Assembly: GCF_002148795.1 (NCBI RefSeq)
Contig: NZ_MPOB01000002.1
Location: forward strand, 186,001 to 250,000
Origin: Oceanibaculum nanhaiense
GTDB lineage: Bacteria > Pseudomonadota > Alphaproteobacteria > Oceanibaculales > Oceanibaculaceae
Direction of reading: 5' to 3'
Length of the DNA: 64,000 nucleotides
In this document: in pieces, positions 46,826-58,500 of the stretch
How the letters are laid out: every line of letters starts with the position of its first letter
How positions within the stretch are numbered: the stretch's first letter is position 1
Made by a program: the position numbers and the translations under genes
The notes under the pieces: model-generated
Databases searched by the model: none
Told to the model about the DNA's origin: nothing
What the model saw: only the letters and a program-made list of their open reading frames with translations

Positions 46826-47998
46826 GTGGCGAAAACCGCAGACCCAAAAAACAAGGGAGGCACTGGCCACGGCCTTAGCTCCGAGGATGTGGCGCGTCTG
46901 GCTGTGGACCGTTCGGGCGAGAGCCGGCAGGCAACCGTCGAGAAGCTGGTCGCGACCTATTCGGAAAGCGACATGTCGCCGTCGGAACGTGAGTCGGTGA
47001 TGGCGCTGCTCCAGATGTTCGCCCGAGATGCCGAGCAGCGGGTGCGTGCGGCGCTGGCCGCCAGCGTGAAGGCGCTGCCCGACCTGCCGCATGACCTGGC
47101 GATGATCCTGGCCAGCGACGAGGCCGAGGTTGCCGGGCCGATCCTTGAGCATGCCTCGGTGCTGACCGAGGCGGATCTGCTGGGGCTGGTGCGCGACAGC
47201 GACACCGCGAAGCTGCTGTCCATCGCCAAGCGCGAGCATGTGCCGGGCAGCGTCGCCGACGCGCTGGTCGATAGCGGCAACGAGACCGTCGTGGCCACCG
47301 TGGTCGCCAATCCCGGTGCCGATCTGAGCGACCGCGCGATGGAGCGCGCGCTGGCCGCCTTCCCGCACAGCGAGCAGGTGAAGGAAGGGCTGGTCGGGCG
47401 TTCCGTGCTGCCGGTGACCATTGCCGAGCGGCTGGTGACCCTTGTTTCGGAACGGCTCCGCGAGCGGCTGGTCACGCATCATGCGCTGTCGCCGGATATG
47501 GCGACCGACCTTGTGCTGGAAAGCCGGGAGCGGGCGACCATGTCGCTGCTGCGCGGCGCGCGTTCCGGCACGGCGGTCGAGGCGCTGGCGAAGCAGTTGC
47601 ACAAGAATGGCCGGCTCACCGAATCGCTGATCCTGCGGGCGGCGATTCTGGGCGATATCGATTTTCTGGAAGCCTCGCTGGCGGCCATCGCCGGCATCCC
47701 GCGGGAGAATGCCCGGCTGCTGGTCCATGATGCCGGCCGGCGCGGCCTTGCCTCGCTGCTGAAGAAGGCGGATATGCCGGAGCGGCTGGCCGTCGTGCTG
47801 CAGACCGCCATCCATGTCGCGGACGAGACGGAGTTCGACGGGCTGGACCGCGACCGCGAGCGTTATGCCGTGCGCATGATCGAGCGCGTGCTGACGGCGG
47901 TGGACGAAAATCCGGACAATGTGCTGGACCAGGACGATGTCGATTATCTGGTCCGCAAGATCGACCAGCTGCAAGGCCCCCAAGCCATCGCCTGCTGA
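46826..47998 (+). CDS. DUF2336 domain protein (HEAT-like helical repeats)
   Basis: 390 aa, all-helical with repeated short helical pairs (for example RVRAALAASVKALPDLPHDL and AKLLSIAKREHVPG), matching DUF2336. GTG at 46826 is preferred to GTG at 46814 because AGGTGAGGA at 46812-46820 gives good spacing. Role unknown; members are widespread in alphaproteobacteria. No membrane segment. 199-bp gap upstream shared with the cytochrome c gene. Confidence 0.85.
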   Translation: MAKTADPKNKGGTGHGLSSEDVARLAVDRSGESRQATVEKLVATYSESDMSPSERESVMALLQMFARDAEQRVRAALAASVKALPDLPHDLAMILASDEAEVAGPILEHASVLTEADLLGLVRDSDTAKLLSIAKREHVPGSVADALVDSGNETVVATVVANPGADLSDRAMERALAAFPHSEQVKEGLVGRSVLPVTIAERLVTLVSERLRERLVTHHALSPDMATDLVLESRERATMSLLRGARSGTAVEALAKQLHKNGRLTESLILRAAILGDIDFLEASLAAIAGIPRENARLLVHDAGRRGLASLLKKADMPERLAVVLQTAIHVADETEFDGLDRDRERYAVRMIERVLTAVDENPDNVLDQDDVDYLVRKIDQLQGPQAIAC

Positions 47999-48019
47999 GG
48001 GCTTAACCCCCCTGAGTGT

Positions 48020-48886
48020 TTAACCCCAGGGACCGGCCGCCGCCGCCAGCTTCTGACCGGCGATCGCCTCCAGCCGGCGGATACGCTCTGCCGTCTTCGG
48101 GTGGGTGGTGAACAGCCCGTCCACCGCATGGGCATGCAGCGGGTTGATGATGAACATGTGCGCGGTCGCGGGGTTGCTCTCGGCCGGGTTATTGTCGATC
48201 ACCTGCGCCGCCTGATCGATCTTGCGCAGCGCCGAGGCCAGCCACAGCGGCCGGCCGCAGATTTCAGCACCCACCCGGTCGGCCTCGTACTCGCGCGAGC
48301 GGCTGATCGCCATCTGCACCAGCATGGCGGCCATCGGCGCCAGGATCATCACCAGGATGGTGCCGACGATGCCCATCGGGTTGTTGCGGTTGTTGCCGAA
48401 GAACAGTGCGAAATTGGCCAGCATGGAAATCGCGCCGGCGATGGTCGCGGTCACCGTCATGATCAGCGTGTCGCGGCTTTTCACATGCGCCAGCTCGTGC
48501 GCCAGCACGCCGGCGACCTCCTCCGGCGACAGCACGCGCATCAGGCCGGTGGTGACGGCGACGGCGGCATTCTCCGGATTACGGCCGGTTGCAAAGGCGT
48601 TCGGCTGGTCGGTGTCGATGATATAGACGCGCGGCATCGGCAGGCTGGCGCGCTCCGCCATGCGGGCGACGATGTCGAACAGCCAGGGCTGGCTCTCCCG
48701 CGTTGCCTCGCGGGCGCCGTACATCCGCAGCACCATCTTGTCGGAATTCCAGTAGGCGAACAGGTTGGTCGCCGCCGCGAAGGCAAAGGCGATCAGCATG
48801 CCGGCCTCGCCGCCCAGCATGAAGCCGATGCCAATAAACAGCGCGGTCATGCCGGCCATCAGAACCGCGGTGCGCGTATAGCCCAT
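48020..48886 (-). CDS. htpX: Zinc metalloprotease HtpX
   Basis: 288 aa inner-membrane protease of quality control. HELAH (zinc ligands in [12 protein letters not shown]), downstream Glu in [13 protein letters not shown], hydrophobic helices near residues 7-40 and 140-195. Cleaves misfolded membrane proteins together with FtsH. ATG at 48886 chosen because it removes an Arg/Gly-rich extension. Divergent from the SdhAF4-like gene. Confidence 0.95.
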   Translation of the reverse strand: MGYTRTAVLMAGMTALFIGIGFMLGGEAGMLIAFAFAAATNLFAYWNSDKMVLRMYGAREATRESQPWLFDIVARMAERASLPMPRVYIIDTDQPNAFATGRNPENAAVAVTTGLMRVLSPEEVAGVLAHELAHVKSRDTLIMTVTATIAGAISMLANFALFFGNNRNNPMGIVGTILVMILAPMAAMLVQMAISRSREYEADRVGAEICGRPLWLASALRKIDQAAQVIDNNPAESNPATAHMFIINPLHAHAVDGLFTTHPKTAERIRRLEAIAGQKLAAAAGPWG

Positions 48887-49027
48887 CGTCGTGAACCATT
48901 CCTTCCTGCCGCCGCGCAATCCGCGCCGGCCATTTGCAGACAAACGCCTGAAGCTGATAATAAATGCGCAAGGGGAAAGGCCGCTTCAAGACTTGGCGGC
49001 TGCGTACTCGTGCGCCATATAAAGCGG

Positions 49028-49228
49028 ATGACCGAGAACAAGCCTGATCAGACTCCGAAGCCGGCCTTCCGCGAGCGCAAGCTGGAGGGCGGCAAGAGGC
49101 AGCCCCAGCCCGAGGCGAAGCCGCCGGAGGACAAGACGACTATGCCGAAGGAAATCGGCGGTCCGGCCGGGCCGGAGCCGACGCGCTATGGCGACTGGGC
49201 CTTCAAGGGCCGCGTCACCGATTTCTGA
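49028..49228 (+). CDS. DUF1674 / succinate dehydrogenase assembly factor 4-like protein
   Basis: 66 aa. Ends EIGGPAGPEPTRYGDWAFKG and then RVTDF, the DUF1674/SdhAF4 signature. The first half is polar and Pro/Lys-rich. The eukaryotic homologue binds flavinylated SdhA during complex II assembly. Too short for the usual gene-finding cut-offs but well conserved in alphaproteobacteria. Confidence 0.88.
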   Translation: MTENKPDQTPKPAFRERKLEGGKRQPQPEAKPPEDKTTMPKEIGGPAGPEPTRYGDWAFKGRVTDF

Positions 49229-49234
49229 GCCGGT

Positions 49235-50170
49235 TCAGCCGATTTCCGGCGTCCAGATCATCACCCGGTTGCGCCCGGCCTCCTTGGCGGCGTAGAGCGC
49301 CTTGTCGGCGCGCTGCATCGCGGTCTTTACCGGTGTCTCGCCGGACAGGGAGGCGATGCCGAAGGAACAGGTAACGCGGATCGTGCGGCCGCCGCCGATC
49401 GGCACCTGCATCTCCTCAATACGCCGCCGCAGCCGCTCCAGCGCCTGCGCCGCCGCTTCCGGCGTGACGTCCGGCAGGCAGAACAGGAATTCCTCCCCGC
49501 CGAAGCGGTACAGCCGGTCATAGGGGCGCAGCGCCTCCAGGAAGGCGGCGGCGACCAGCCGCAGCACCATGTCGCCGGCCTGATGGCCATGGGTGTCGTT
49601 GACCTGCTTGAAATGGTCGAGATCGCCCATCGCCAGCATGCAGGGCTTGCCGCTGCGCAAGGATCGCTCGCGCTCGCGCATCAGTTCCCTGGTCATGGTC
49701 TGGCGGGTGTGGGCGCCGGTCAGCGGGTCGAGGTCCGAAGTGACCTTCTGGAAGGCTTTCAGGAGCTTGCGGGCGAGATCGGTGAAGCGCGTCACCTTCT
49801 CGGTCAGCACGTCATATTCCTCGACCGGGATCTTCGCGTCCTTCCAGGCGCGCCCGGCCAGCCAGGCGGCATTCCGGTGCAGGTCGCGATGCGCCAGTGC
49901 CAGCGCCTCGAAGGCGGGCTGGGCGATCAGCGGGTCCTGCTGATGCAGATCGTACCAATTGCCGAAGCCGCAGAGGAAATGCGCGTGTTCGGAAGTGATG
50001 TCGCCGGCCGGCTGTACCTTGCACACGGCCGAGCGGTTCCAGCGCAGCATCCAGTGCAGATGCTCCAGGATCGCGGCGTCGAGCTGGCGGACGATATCGT
50101 CCTGCGTCAGCGGTTCCGACGGCTCCCTGCCGTCCCGCATCCGCCCGTGTCGCTGTTCGCTCGTTGCCAT
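49235..50170 (-). CDS. Diguanylate cyclase with CZB-type zinc sensor (DgcZ-like)
   Basis: 311 aa. N-terminal CZB-like region: HLHWMLRWNRSAVCK, HAHFLCGFGNWYD and LAHRDLHRNAAWL supply the His/Cys ligands expected for a zinc-binding chemoreceptor-type domain, as in E. coli DgcZ. C-terminal GGDEF domain with intact GGEEF and an RxxD inhibitory site (RPYD) five residues upstream, so product feedback is likely. Makes c-di-GMP. Stands alone; convergent with the DUF1674 gene. Confidence 0.9.
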   Translation of the reverse strand: MATSEQRHGRMRDGREPSEPLTQDDIVRQLDAAILEHLHWMLRWNRSAVCKVQPAGDITSEHAHFLCGFGNWYDLHQQDPLIAQPAFEALALAHRDLHRNAAWLAGRAWKDAKIPVEEYDVLTEKVTRFTDLARKLLKAFQKVTSDLDPLTGAHTRQTMTRELMRERERSLRSGKPCMLAMGDLDHFKQVNDTHGHQAGDMVLRLVAAAFLEALRPYDRLYRFGGEEFLFCLPDVTPEAAAQALERLRRRIEEMQVPIGGGRTIRVTCSFGIASLSGETPVKTAMQRADKALYAAKEAGRNRVMIWTPEIG

Positions 50171-50249
50171 CCGCCATCCTGCGTCAGGGCTTCAGTTTCC
50201 CCCATCATATTGGCCTACCGCCCGCATCGACAACCGCGAGGGCGAAGAA

Positions 50250-52217
<1,968 letters not shown>

Positions 52218-52225
52218 CGGGAGGC

Positions 52226-52522
52226 TCAGCTCTTGGTGGTGGGCGCGACGCGGAACGGATGCACGGTGATGTCGCGCCAGACATCGCCGGTGACATAGGG
52301 ATCATTGTTCAGCCATTTGTCGAAGGCGGCGCGGTCGGGGAAGTCCAGCAACGCCGAGGAGCCGATCATGTTTCCGTCATCGTCGAGGATCGCGCCGCCG
52401 GTGATGCCGTGCCCGTCTGCAACCAGCCTGTACCAGCCTTCCAGATGCTTCTCGCGCACGGCAAGCCGCCGCGCCAGTGCCAGATCGTCAGTGCCGTCAT
52501 AGGCAATCACCAGAAACTGCAT
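52226..52522 (-). CDS. YciI family protein
   Basis: 98 aa, ferredoxin-like alpha/beta dimer family. [22 protein letters not shown] (His in the conserved HxxW region) and [22 protein letters not shown] match the YciI/YCII fold. Probable small enzyme or binding protein of unknown reaction. Upstream of aacS on the same strand. Confidence 0.9.
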   Translation of the reverse strand: MQFLVIAYDGTDDLALARRLAVREKHLEGWYRLVADGHGITGGAILDDDGNMIGSSALLDFPDRAAFDKWLNNDPYVTGDVWRDITVHPFRVAPTTKS

Positions 52523-52603
52523 ATCCGCCTCCCTTGCTGTGCCGAATACCCTGTTCGCCGGGCTTTTACTGGTAATAGCGCGGCGCGGCGCGCCAAGGCA
52601 AGG

Positions 52604-53077
52604 TCAGCCCAGCCGCAGCAGCGTGGCGCCGAGGCAGAGGAAGGCGCCGGTGGTCAGCACCCGGCGCAGGCTGAGATACCACAGCGGCAGCAGCCCTTTC
52701 TTCACCGCCTGCATGTCCACGGCGAAGGCGGCGAGGTAGCTGGCCATCAGCGCCATCAGCGCGCTCTCCGGCGCCATCATGACGGAGAACCAGGCGAGCA
52801 GCGCCGGCGTCACCGACCAGCCCATCCAGCCCCAGCTGCGCGCGCCCTCCGGCCGGCTGAGCGCGGCCCCCCAATGCACCGCCCCCAGGAAGGAGAGGAT
52901 GACCGTGGCGTAGGCGACCTGCATGTCCTGTGCGACGCGCGCCGCCACCGGCTCGAACAGCCAGACGGCAGCCGCCCCGGCGAGGAACGGGATCAGCCCG
53001 CCCAGCCCCAGCACAAGGGCGGGCAGCGGCACCTCGGACAGGCGGGCGCGAAGCGGGGGAGGAGATTCGGCATTCAT
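52604..53077 (-). CDS. DUF3429 membrane protein
   Basis: 157 aa with about four to five hydrophobic helices. The family pattern VAYATVILSFLGAVHWGAALSR and WSVTPALLAWFSVMM is recognisable. ATG overlaps the mutY stop as ATGA. Function unknown; the conserved GAVHWG suggests a functional site in the membrane. Confidence 0.85.
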   Translation of the reverse strand: MNAESPPPLRARLSEVPLPALVLGLGGLIPFLAGAAAVWLFEPVAARVAQDMQVAYATVILSFLGAVHWGAALSRPEGARSWGWMGWSVTPALLAWFSVMMAPESALMALMASYLAAFAVDMQAVKKGLLPLWYLSLRRVLTTGAFLCLGATLLRLG

Positions 53078-54189
53078 GGCAGGGAAGATAGGCGAGACCG
53101 CGCGCCCGGACCAGAGGCGTCCTTCCCCGCCTGTGCCAACGCATGGGTCACCACCTTCTTCATCACCGTCGGCAGCGCGTGTTCGCCCAGCCGGTCGAGC
53201 GGCACCCAGACCCCGTCTGCGACCGGCTGTTGCGATACAGAAGCGGCGGCAACCGTCAGCTCCAGGTGGAAATGGGTGAAGGTGTGGCGCACCAGCCCCG
53301 GCAGCATGCGCCATGCGCCTTTTACCGGTGCTTCGCCGGCCACCGCCGGCAGCGTGGTTTCCGCTTCGATCCACGCCGAGGAGGGCACTTCCATCATGCC
53401 GCCCAGCAGCCCGCTTTCGGGACGGCGGCGCAGCAGCACGGAACCGTCCTGTGTCACCGCCCAGAAGGCGATGCCGCGCCGTGTCGGCTTCTGCTTCTTC
53501 GGTGTCTTGCGCGGCAATTCCCCGGCGATGCCGAGGCGCCGCGCGGCGCAGGGCTCGTGCCACGGGCAGGCCATGCATTTCGGGCTGCGCGGGGTGCAGA
53601 TGGTCGCCCCCAGATCCATCACCGCCTGGGCATGGTCGCCCGGCCTGTGCGCGGGCGTCAGCGCGGCGGCCAGAGCGCGCAGGGCCGGTTTGGCTTGCGG
53701 CAAAGGCGTTTCCACCGCGTACAGCCGGGCGAAGACGCGCTCGAAATTGCCGTCCGCCGGGGTGGCCGGCTGGTCGAAGGCGATGGCGGCGATGGCGGCG
53801 GCGGTATAGGCGCCGATGCCGGGTAGGGCGAGCAGCGCTTCCTCGGTATCCGGGAACACCCCGCCATGCCGCTCGGTGACGGCCTGCGCGCATTTGTGCA
53901 GGTTGCGGGCGCGGGCGTAATAGCCCAGCCCCTGCCAGGCATGCAGCACCGCATCCAGATCGGCAGCCGCGAGGTCGCGGACCGTCGGCCATAAGTCGAT
54001 GAAGCGGCGGAAATAGGGGCCGACTGTCGCCACCGTGGTCTGTTGCAGCATGATCTCGCTGAGCCAGACATGGTAGGGCTCGGCGCGCCCCCCCGGCGGC
54101 GCCCGCCAGGGCAGGCGTCTGCGGTGCCGGTCGTACCAGTCCAGCAGCAGGGCGTTCAGCTCTTCAGGTGCGATGGGGTGGGGGGCCAT
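53074..54189 (-). CDS. mutY: A/G-specific adenine glycosylase
   Basis: 371 aa. Catalytic Glu in SEIMLQQT, HhH motif LPGIGAYTAAAI, catalytic Asp in DGNFERVFARL, and 4Fe-4S ligands in CTPRSPKCMACPWHEPC (C-x6-C-x2-C-x5-C). The C-terminal NUDIX-like domain recognises 8-oxoG. Removes adenine paired with 8-oxoguanine. Divergent from the DUF721 gene. Confidence 0.95.
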   Translation of the reverse strand: MAPHPIAPEELNALLLDWYDRHRRRLPWRAPPGGRAEPYHVWLSEIMLQQTTVATVGPYFRRFIDLWPTVRDLAAADLDAVLHAWQGLGYYARARNLHKCAQAVTERHGGVFPDTEEALLALPGIGAYTAAAIAAIAFDQPATPADGNFERVFARLYAVETPLPQAKPALRALAAALTPAHRPGDHAQAVMDLGATICTPRSPKCMACPWHEPCAARRLGIAGELPRKTPKKQKPTRRGIAFWAVTQDGSVLLRRRPESGLLGGMMEVPSSAWIEAETTLPAVAGEAPVKGAWRMLPGLVRHTFTHFHLELTVAAASVSQQPVADGVWVPLDRLGEHALPTVMKKVVTHALAQAGKDASGPGARSRLSSLP

Positions 54190-54259
54190 GCGATTCGGTT
54201 CGGGTCGGGCGGCGGATTGCCGCTAGACTATAGGCTGGCGCTTCCCGTATGCCAGCCGG

Positions 54260-54808
54260 ATGTCCGATAAGATGACCGACCGCAAAGCCAAAACCGAATC
54301 CAGGGAGGCCACACTGCCGACGGCGGTGCGCCACCGGCATCTGTCGGCGGTGGCGGCGCCCGTGCGCAACCTTGCCAAGAAGCTGCTGGGCGGCAAGGCG
54401 GCGGTCGAGGCCTCGGTCATGCTGGACTGGCCTTCCATCGTCGGGGCGGAGATATCGGAACGCTGCCAGCCGCGCAAGCTGGTGCGCGGGCGCGGCGCCA
54501 ATGCCGGCGCGGCGACGCTGCATCTGACGGTCGATGGCGCCTTCGCGCTGGAAATCCAGTATATGACCCCGCAGATCGTGGAACGGGTGAACCGCTATCT
54601 CGGCTATGCCGCCGTGGCTCGGCTGGCGCTGCATCAGGGCACGCTCGACCGGCAGGAAAAGCCGTGGCGTCCGCAGCTTGCGCCGCTCGACGCGCCGGCC
54701 CGGCAGAAGCTGGAGGCTGGCCTGTCCGGCATTGCCGATGACGGGCTGCGCCAGGCGCTCGACCGGCTCGGCCAGGCGGTGCTGGGCAAACAGGGCGGCA
54801 AGGGGTGA
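54260..54808 (+). CDS. DUF721 (DciA-like) protein
   Basis: 182 aa. The DUF721 core is LDWPSIVGAEISERCQPRKL and LHLTVDGAFALEIQYMTPQIVERVNRYLG. DUF721 proteins of the DciA type load the DnaB helicase in bacteria without DnaC; whether this one does so is an inference from family. A second start (54272) is possible. It leads the mutY-divergent set dsbA, smc. Confidence 0.87.
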   Translation: MSDKMTDRKAKTESREATLPTAVRHRHLSAVAAPVRNLAKKLLGGKAAVEASVMLDWPSIVGAEISERCQPRKLVRGRGANAGAATLHLTVDGAFALEIQYMTPQIVERVNRYLGYAAVARLALHQGTLDRQEKPWRPQLAPLDAPARQKLEAGLSGIADDGLRQALDRLGQAVLGKQGGKG

Positions 54809-54932
54809 GGCGGCCGGCCTCCCCTGTTCCGCCTTCCGTAAATTCGCCATATTGGCAGTGCCGATTCGAATCTTGCACCGGTCCCTGCTGGCCGGTATCC
54901 TTCTCTCAATATCTTGCGTCTCGGAGGCGATT

Positions 54933-55553
54933 TTGAAGCGAATTACACAAATTGTTGTGGGTGCCGTGTTGCTGACCTGGAGTGTGGCGGCAAGCGCCCA
55001 GCAATCGCTGGAGGGGATGCTGAAGGAGCGCGTGCTGGGCAATCCGGACGCCACGGTCGAGCTTATCGAATATTCCTCGCTGACCTGCCCGCATTGCGCC
55101 AGCTTCCACAAGGAGACACTGGGCCAGGTGAAGAAGGAATTCATCGATACCGGCAAGGTGAAGCTGGTCTATCGCGACTTCCCGCTGGACGGGCTGGCGC
55201 TGCGGGGCGCGATGCTGGCGCGCTGCGCGCCGGAGGACCGCTATTTCGCCTATCTGGAGACGCTGTTCCACAATCAGGATGCCTGGACCCGTGCGGCCGA
55301 TCCGATCGGTGCGCTTGGCCAGATCGCCCGGCTGGGCGGCATGAGCAAGGAGCGGTTCGAGGCCTGCATGGCTGACGAGAAGCTGGGCGACGGCATTCTG
55401 CAGATCCGTCTGGACGGTCAGAACGCCCATGACATCAAGTCCACCCCGACCTTCGTCGTGCGCGCCAATGGCGAGCAGAAGAAGGTGATCGCCGGGGCGC
55501 AACCCTTCGCAGAATTCGAGAAAGTCCTGCGGCCGCTGGTCGGGGGTTCCTGA
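54933..55553 (+). CDS. DsbA family thiol-disulfide oxidoreductase (secreted), TTG start
   Basis: 206 aa. TTG at 54933 is preceded by GGAGG 5 nt upstream and opens a good signal peptide (LKRITQIVVGAVLLTWSVAASA, cleaved near ASAQQ). The mature protein is thioredoxin-like with redox motif CPHC in SLTCPHCASFH and the cis-Pro in STPTFVV. Likely catalyses disulfide formation or acts as a disulfide isomerase in the periplasm. A longer GTG-start (54859) lacks a ribosome site. Confidence 0.9.
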   Translation: MKRITQIVVGAVLLTWSVAASAQQSLEGMLKERVLGNPDATVELIEYSSLTCPHCASFHKETLGQVKKEFIDTGKVKLVYRDFPLDGLALRGAMLARCAPEDRYFAYLETLFHNQDAWTRAADPIGALGQIARLGGMSKERFEACMADEKLGDGILQIRLDGQNAHDIKSTPTFVVRANGEQKKVIAGAQPFAEFEKVLRPLVGGS

Positions 55554-55591
55554 CCGGGTGATGGCGGCCTGATTCGGGAAATGGGGCATCG

Positions 55592-58500
55592 GTGCAGTTC
55601 AGGAAAATCCGCCTTACGGGGTTTAAATCCTTCGTCGATCCGACCGAACTGCTGATCGAGCCGGGCCTCACCGGAATCGTCGGCCCGAACGGCTGCGGCA
55701 AGTCCAACCTGGTCGAGGCGCTGCGCTGGGTGATGGGCGAGACCTCCGCCCGGCAGATGCGCGGCGGCGAGATGAACGACGTCATCTTCGGCGGCACCTC
55801 CAGCCGCACGCCGCGCAACATTGCCGAGGTCTCGGTCCATCTCGACAACAGCCAGCGCCGCGCCCCGGTCGGCTTCAACGACCATCTGGAAATCGAGATT
55901 TCCCGGCGCATCGAGCGCGACAAGGGCTCGGCCTACCGGCTGAACGGCAAGGAGGTACGTGCCCGCGACGTGCAATTGCTGTTCGCCGACGCCTCGACCG
56001 GCGCGCGCTCGCCGGGTCTGGTCAGCCAGGGCAAGGTCGGCGCCATCATCAATGCCAAGCCGGCCGACCGCCGCATGCTGCTGGAAGAAGCCGCCGGCAT
56101 CATCGGCCTGCATTCCCGACGGCATGAGGCGGAGCTGCGGCTGCGCGCGGCGGAGGGCAACCTCGCCCGGCTGGAAGATGTACTGAAGACGATGGACAGC
56201 CAGCTGCAGGCGCTGAAACGCCAGTCGCGCCAGGCCGGCCGCTACCGCAACCTCTCCGACCATATCCGCCGCGCCGAGGCGATCCTGCTGCATCTGCGCT
56301 GGCAGCAGGCGCTGGCCGAGCGCCAGACGGTCGAGGCAAGGCTGCGCGAGGCCGAACGCGCGGTGGCGAAGCTGACCGGCGAGGTGTCGGAGGCGACAAC
56401 ACTGGCGGCATCGGCGCAGGAGAAGCTACCCGGCCTGCGCATGACCGAAGCCCAGGCGGGGGCGGAATTCCAGCACCTGACCATCAAGAAGACCGAGCTG
56501 GACGCCGAGGAACGCCGCATCGAGGATGCCAAGGCGCAGGCCGAACAAAGGCTGCGCCAGCTTGACAGCGACGCCGGCCGCGAAGCCGCGCTGGCTGGCG
56601 ATGCAAGCGCCGCGCTGGACCGGCTGGCGGCGGAGGCGGACGCGCTGGAAGCGGCACGCGCCGAAGAGGCTGATGCGCTGGATGTGGCGCAGCGCCGGCT
56701 GGATGCCGCTTTCGCCGAAGCCGAGGAAGCGGAGGCGGCGCTGAACGCGCTGACCCAGGCCATCGCCGCCGACGAGGCGCGCCGCACCCAGCAGCAGCGC
56801 CAGATCGCCGCCCTGCAGGAACGCCTGACGCGGCTGGACCGGCAGGAATCGGAGATTGCCGAACAGCGCCGCCGGCTGGAAGCGGACGATGACCTCGCCG
56901 CGGAAGCGGCACGGCTCGCCGATGCTTTCGCAGCCGCCGAAGCGGCGCTGGAGCAGGCGCGTGCGGCGGTCGGGCAGGCGGAATCCGGGGTCGCGGCAGC
57001 GCAGGGGGACAGCGCGAAACGCCAGCAAGCCGCCAGCGAGGCGCAGCAGGCGGAGCGTACGGCCCGCACGGCGCGCCAGCAGGCGGAGCAGGCGGCCGGC
57101 ACGCTGCGCGCCGAGATCGCCGGGCTGCAGGCCGCCCTCACTGACCGGCAGGACGAAAAGACCCCGGTGCTGGCGAGGCTGTCGGCACAACCGGGCTATG
57201 AGGCGGCCCTGGGTGCCGCACTGGGCGAGGATCTGGATGCCGCCCTGGGCGGTGCCGGCCAGCGCCGCTGGGAAGAACTGCCGCCGCTGGATGCCGCACC
57301 GTCCTTGCCGGACGGGGCTGAACCGCTCACCGCTTTCGTCACCGCACCGCCGGCGCTGGCCCGGCGTCTGGCACAGATCGGCGTGGTTGCCGACGAGGCG
57401 GCTGCGCTTGCCCTGCGCGGCCGGCTCGGCGTCGGGCAAAGGCTGGTGGATCGCGCCGGCGGGCTGTGGCGCTGGGATGGCTTCACGGTCGCCGCCGGCG
57501 CGCCGAGTGCCGCCGCCACCCGGCTGCGCCAGAAGAACCGGCTGGTGGCGCTGGAGGCCGATCTGGCAAAGGCCGATGCCGAACAGGCGCGGCTTGCCGG
57601 GGCGCATGGCGAGACGGAGCAGGCGGTGCGCACGGCGGAATCCCAGGTGCAGCAGGCACGGCAGGGCGAGACCGCCGCCCGCCAGGCGGAGGCACAGGCC
57701 CGCGCGGCAGAGCGCGAGGCCTTCAACCGGCTGAACGGGCTACGCGAACAGGAAACCCGTCTGGCGCAGAAACGCGCCGCCCTCGAGTCCCGGCAGGCAG
57801 CCCTCGCCGCCTCTTTGGAACGGCTGGCGGCGGAGAAGGCGGAGGCCGCGGAACAGCGCCAGATTGCGGACGCCGCGCTGGCGGAGATCGGCGATCTGGG
57901 CGAACGCCGCCAGCAGGCCGATGCCGGGCGCGCCGTGCTGGCCGAAAAACGCACGGAAGTGGTTGAGGCGCGCAGCCGCCACGATACGCTGAAGCGCGAG
58001 GCGGAATCGCGCCGCCAGCGGCTGGCTGCCATCGCCGACGAACGCCGTTCCTGGGACGGACGGGCAAAGGGCGCGGCGCAGCGTATATCCGAGATCGAGG
58101 CGCGGCTGGCGGAGGAGCGCACCGCCATCGCGGGCTATGAGAAGCGGCCGGCGGAGATCGCCGAACAGCGCGCGGTGCTTGTCGCCGGCATCGCTGATGC
58201 GGACCGGCGGCGTAAGGCAGCGGCGGTGGCGCTCGCCGAATCGGAATCGGCGGCGGCCGAGGCGCAGCGCCTGCTGAAGGCGCTGGAGGTGAGCCTGGGC
58301 GAGGCGCGCGAGGACCGGGTGCGTGCCGAGGCGGCGGTCGAACAGGCCGCGCAGGCGCGGCAGGTGCTGACCGACCGGGTGCGCGAACGGCTGGACTGCC
58401 GGCCTGACCAGGCGCTGGCGGCGGCGGCCATCGATCCGGAGGAGGCGCTGCCGGAGGAATCGGAAGTCGAGCAGCGGCTGGAGCGGCTGATCCGCGAGCG

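Noticed and set aside
46616-47983. Extension of the cytochrome c frame to 583 codons
   Set aside because: The extra part lies opposite the DUF2336 gene; the signal peptide of the cytochrome begins at 46615.
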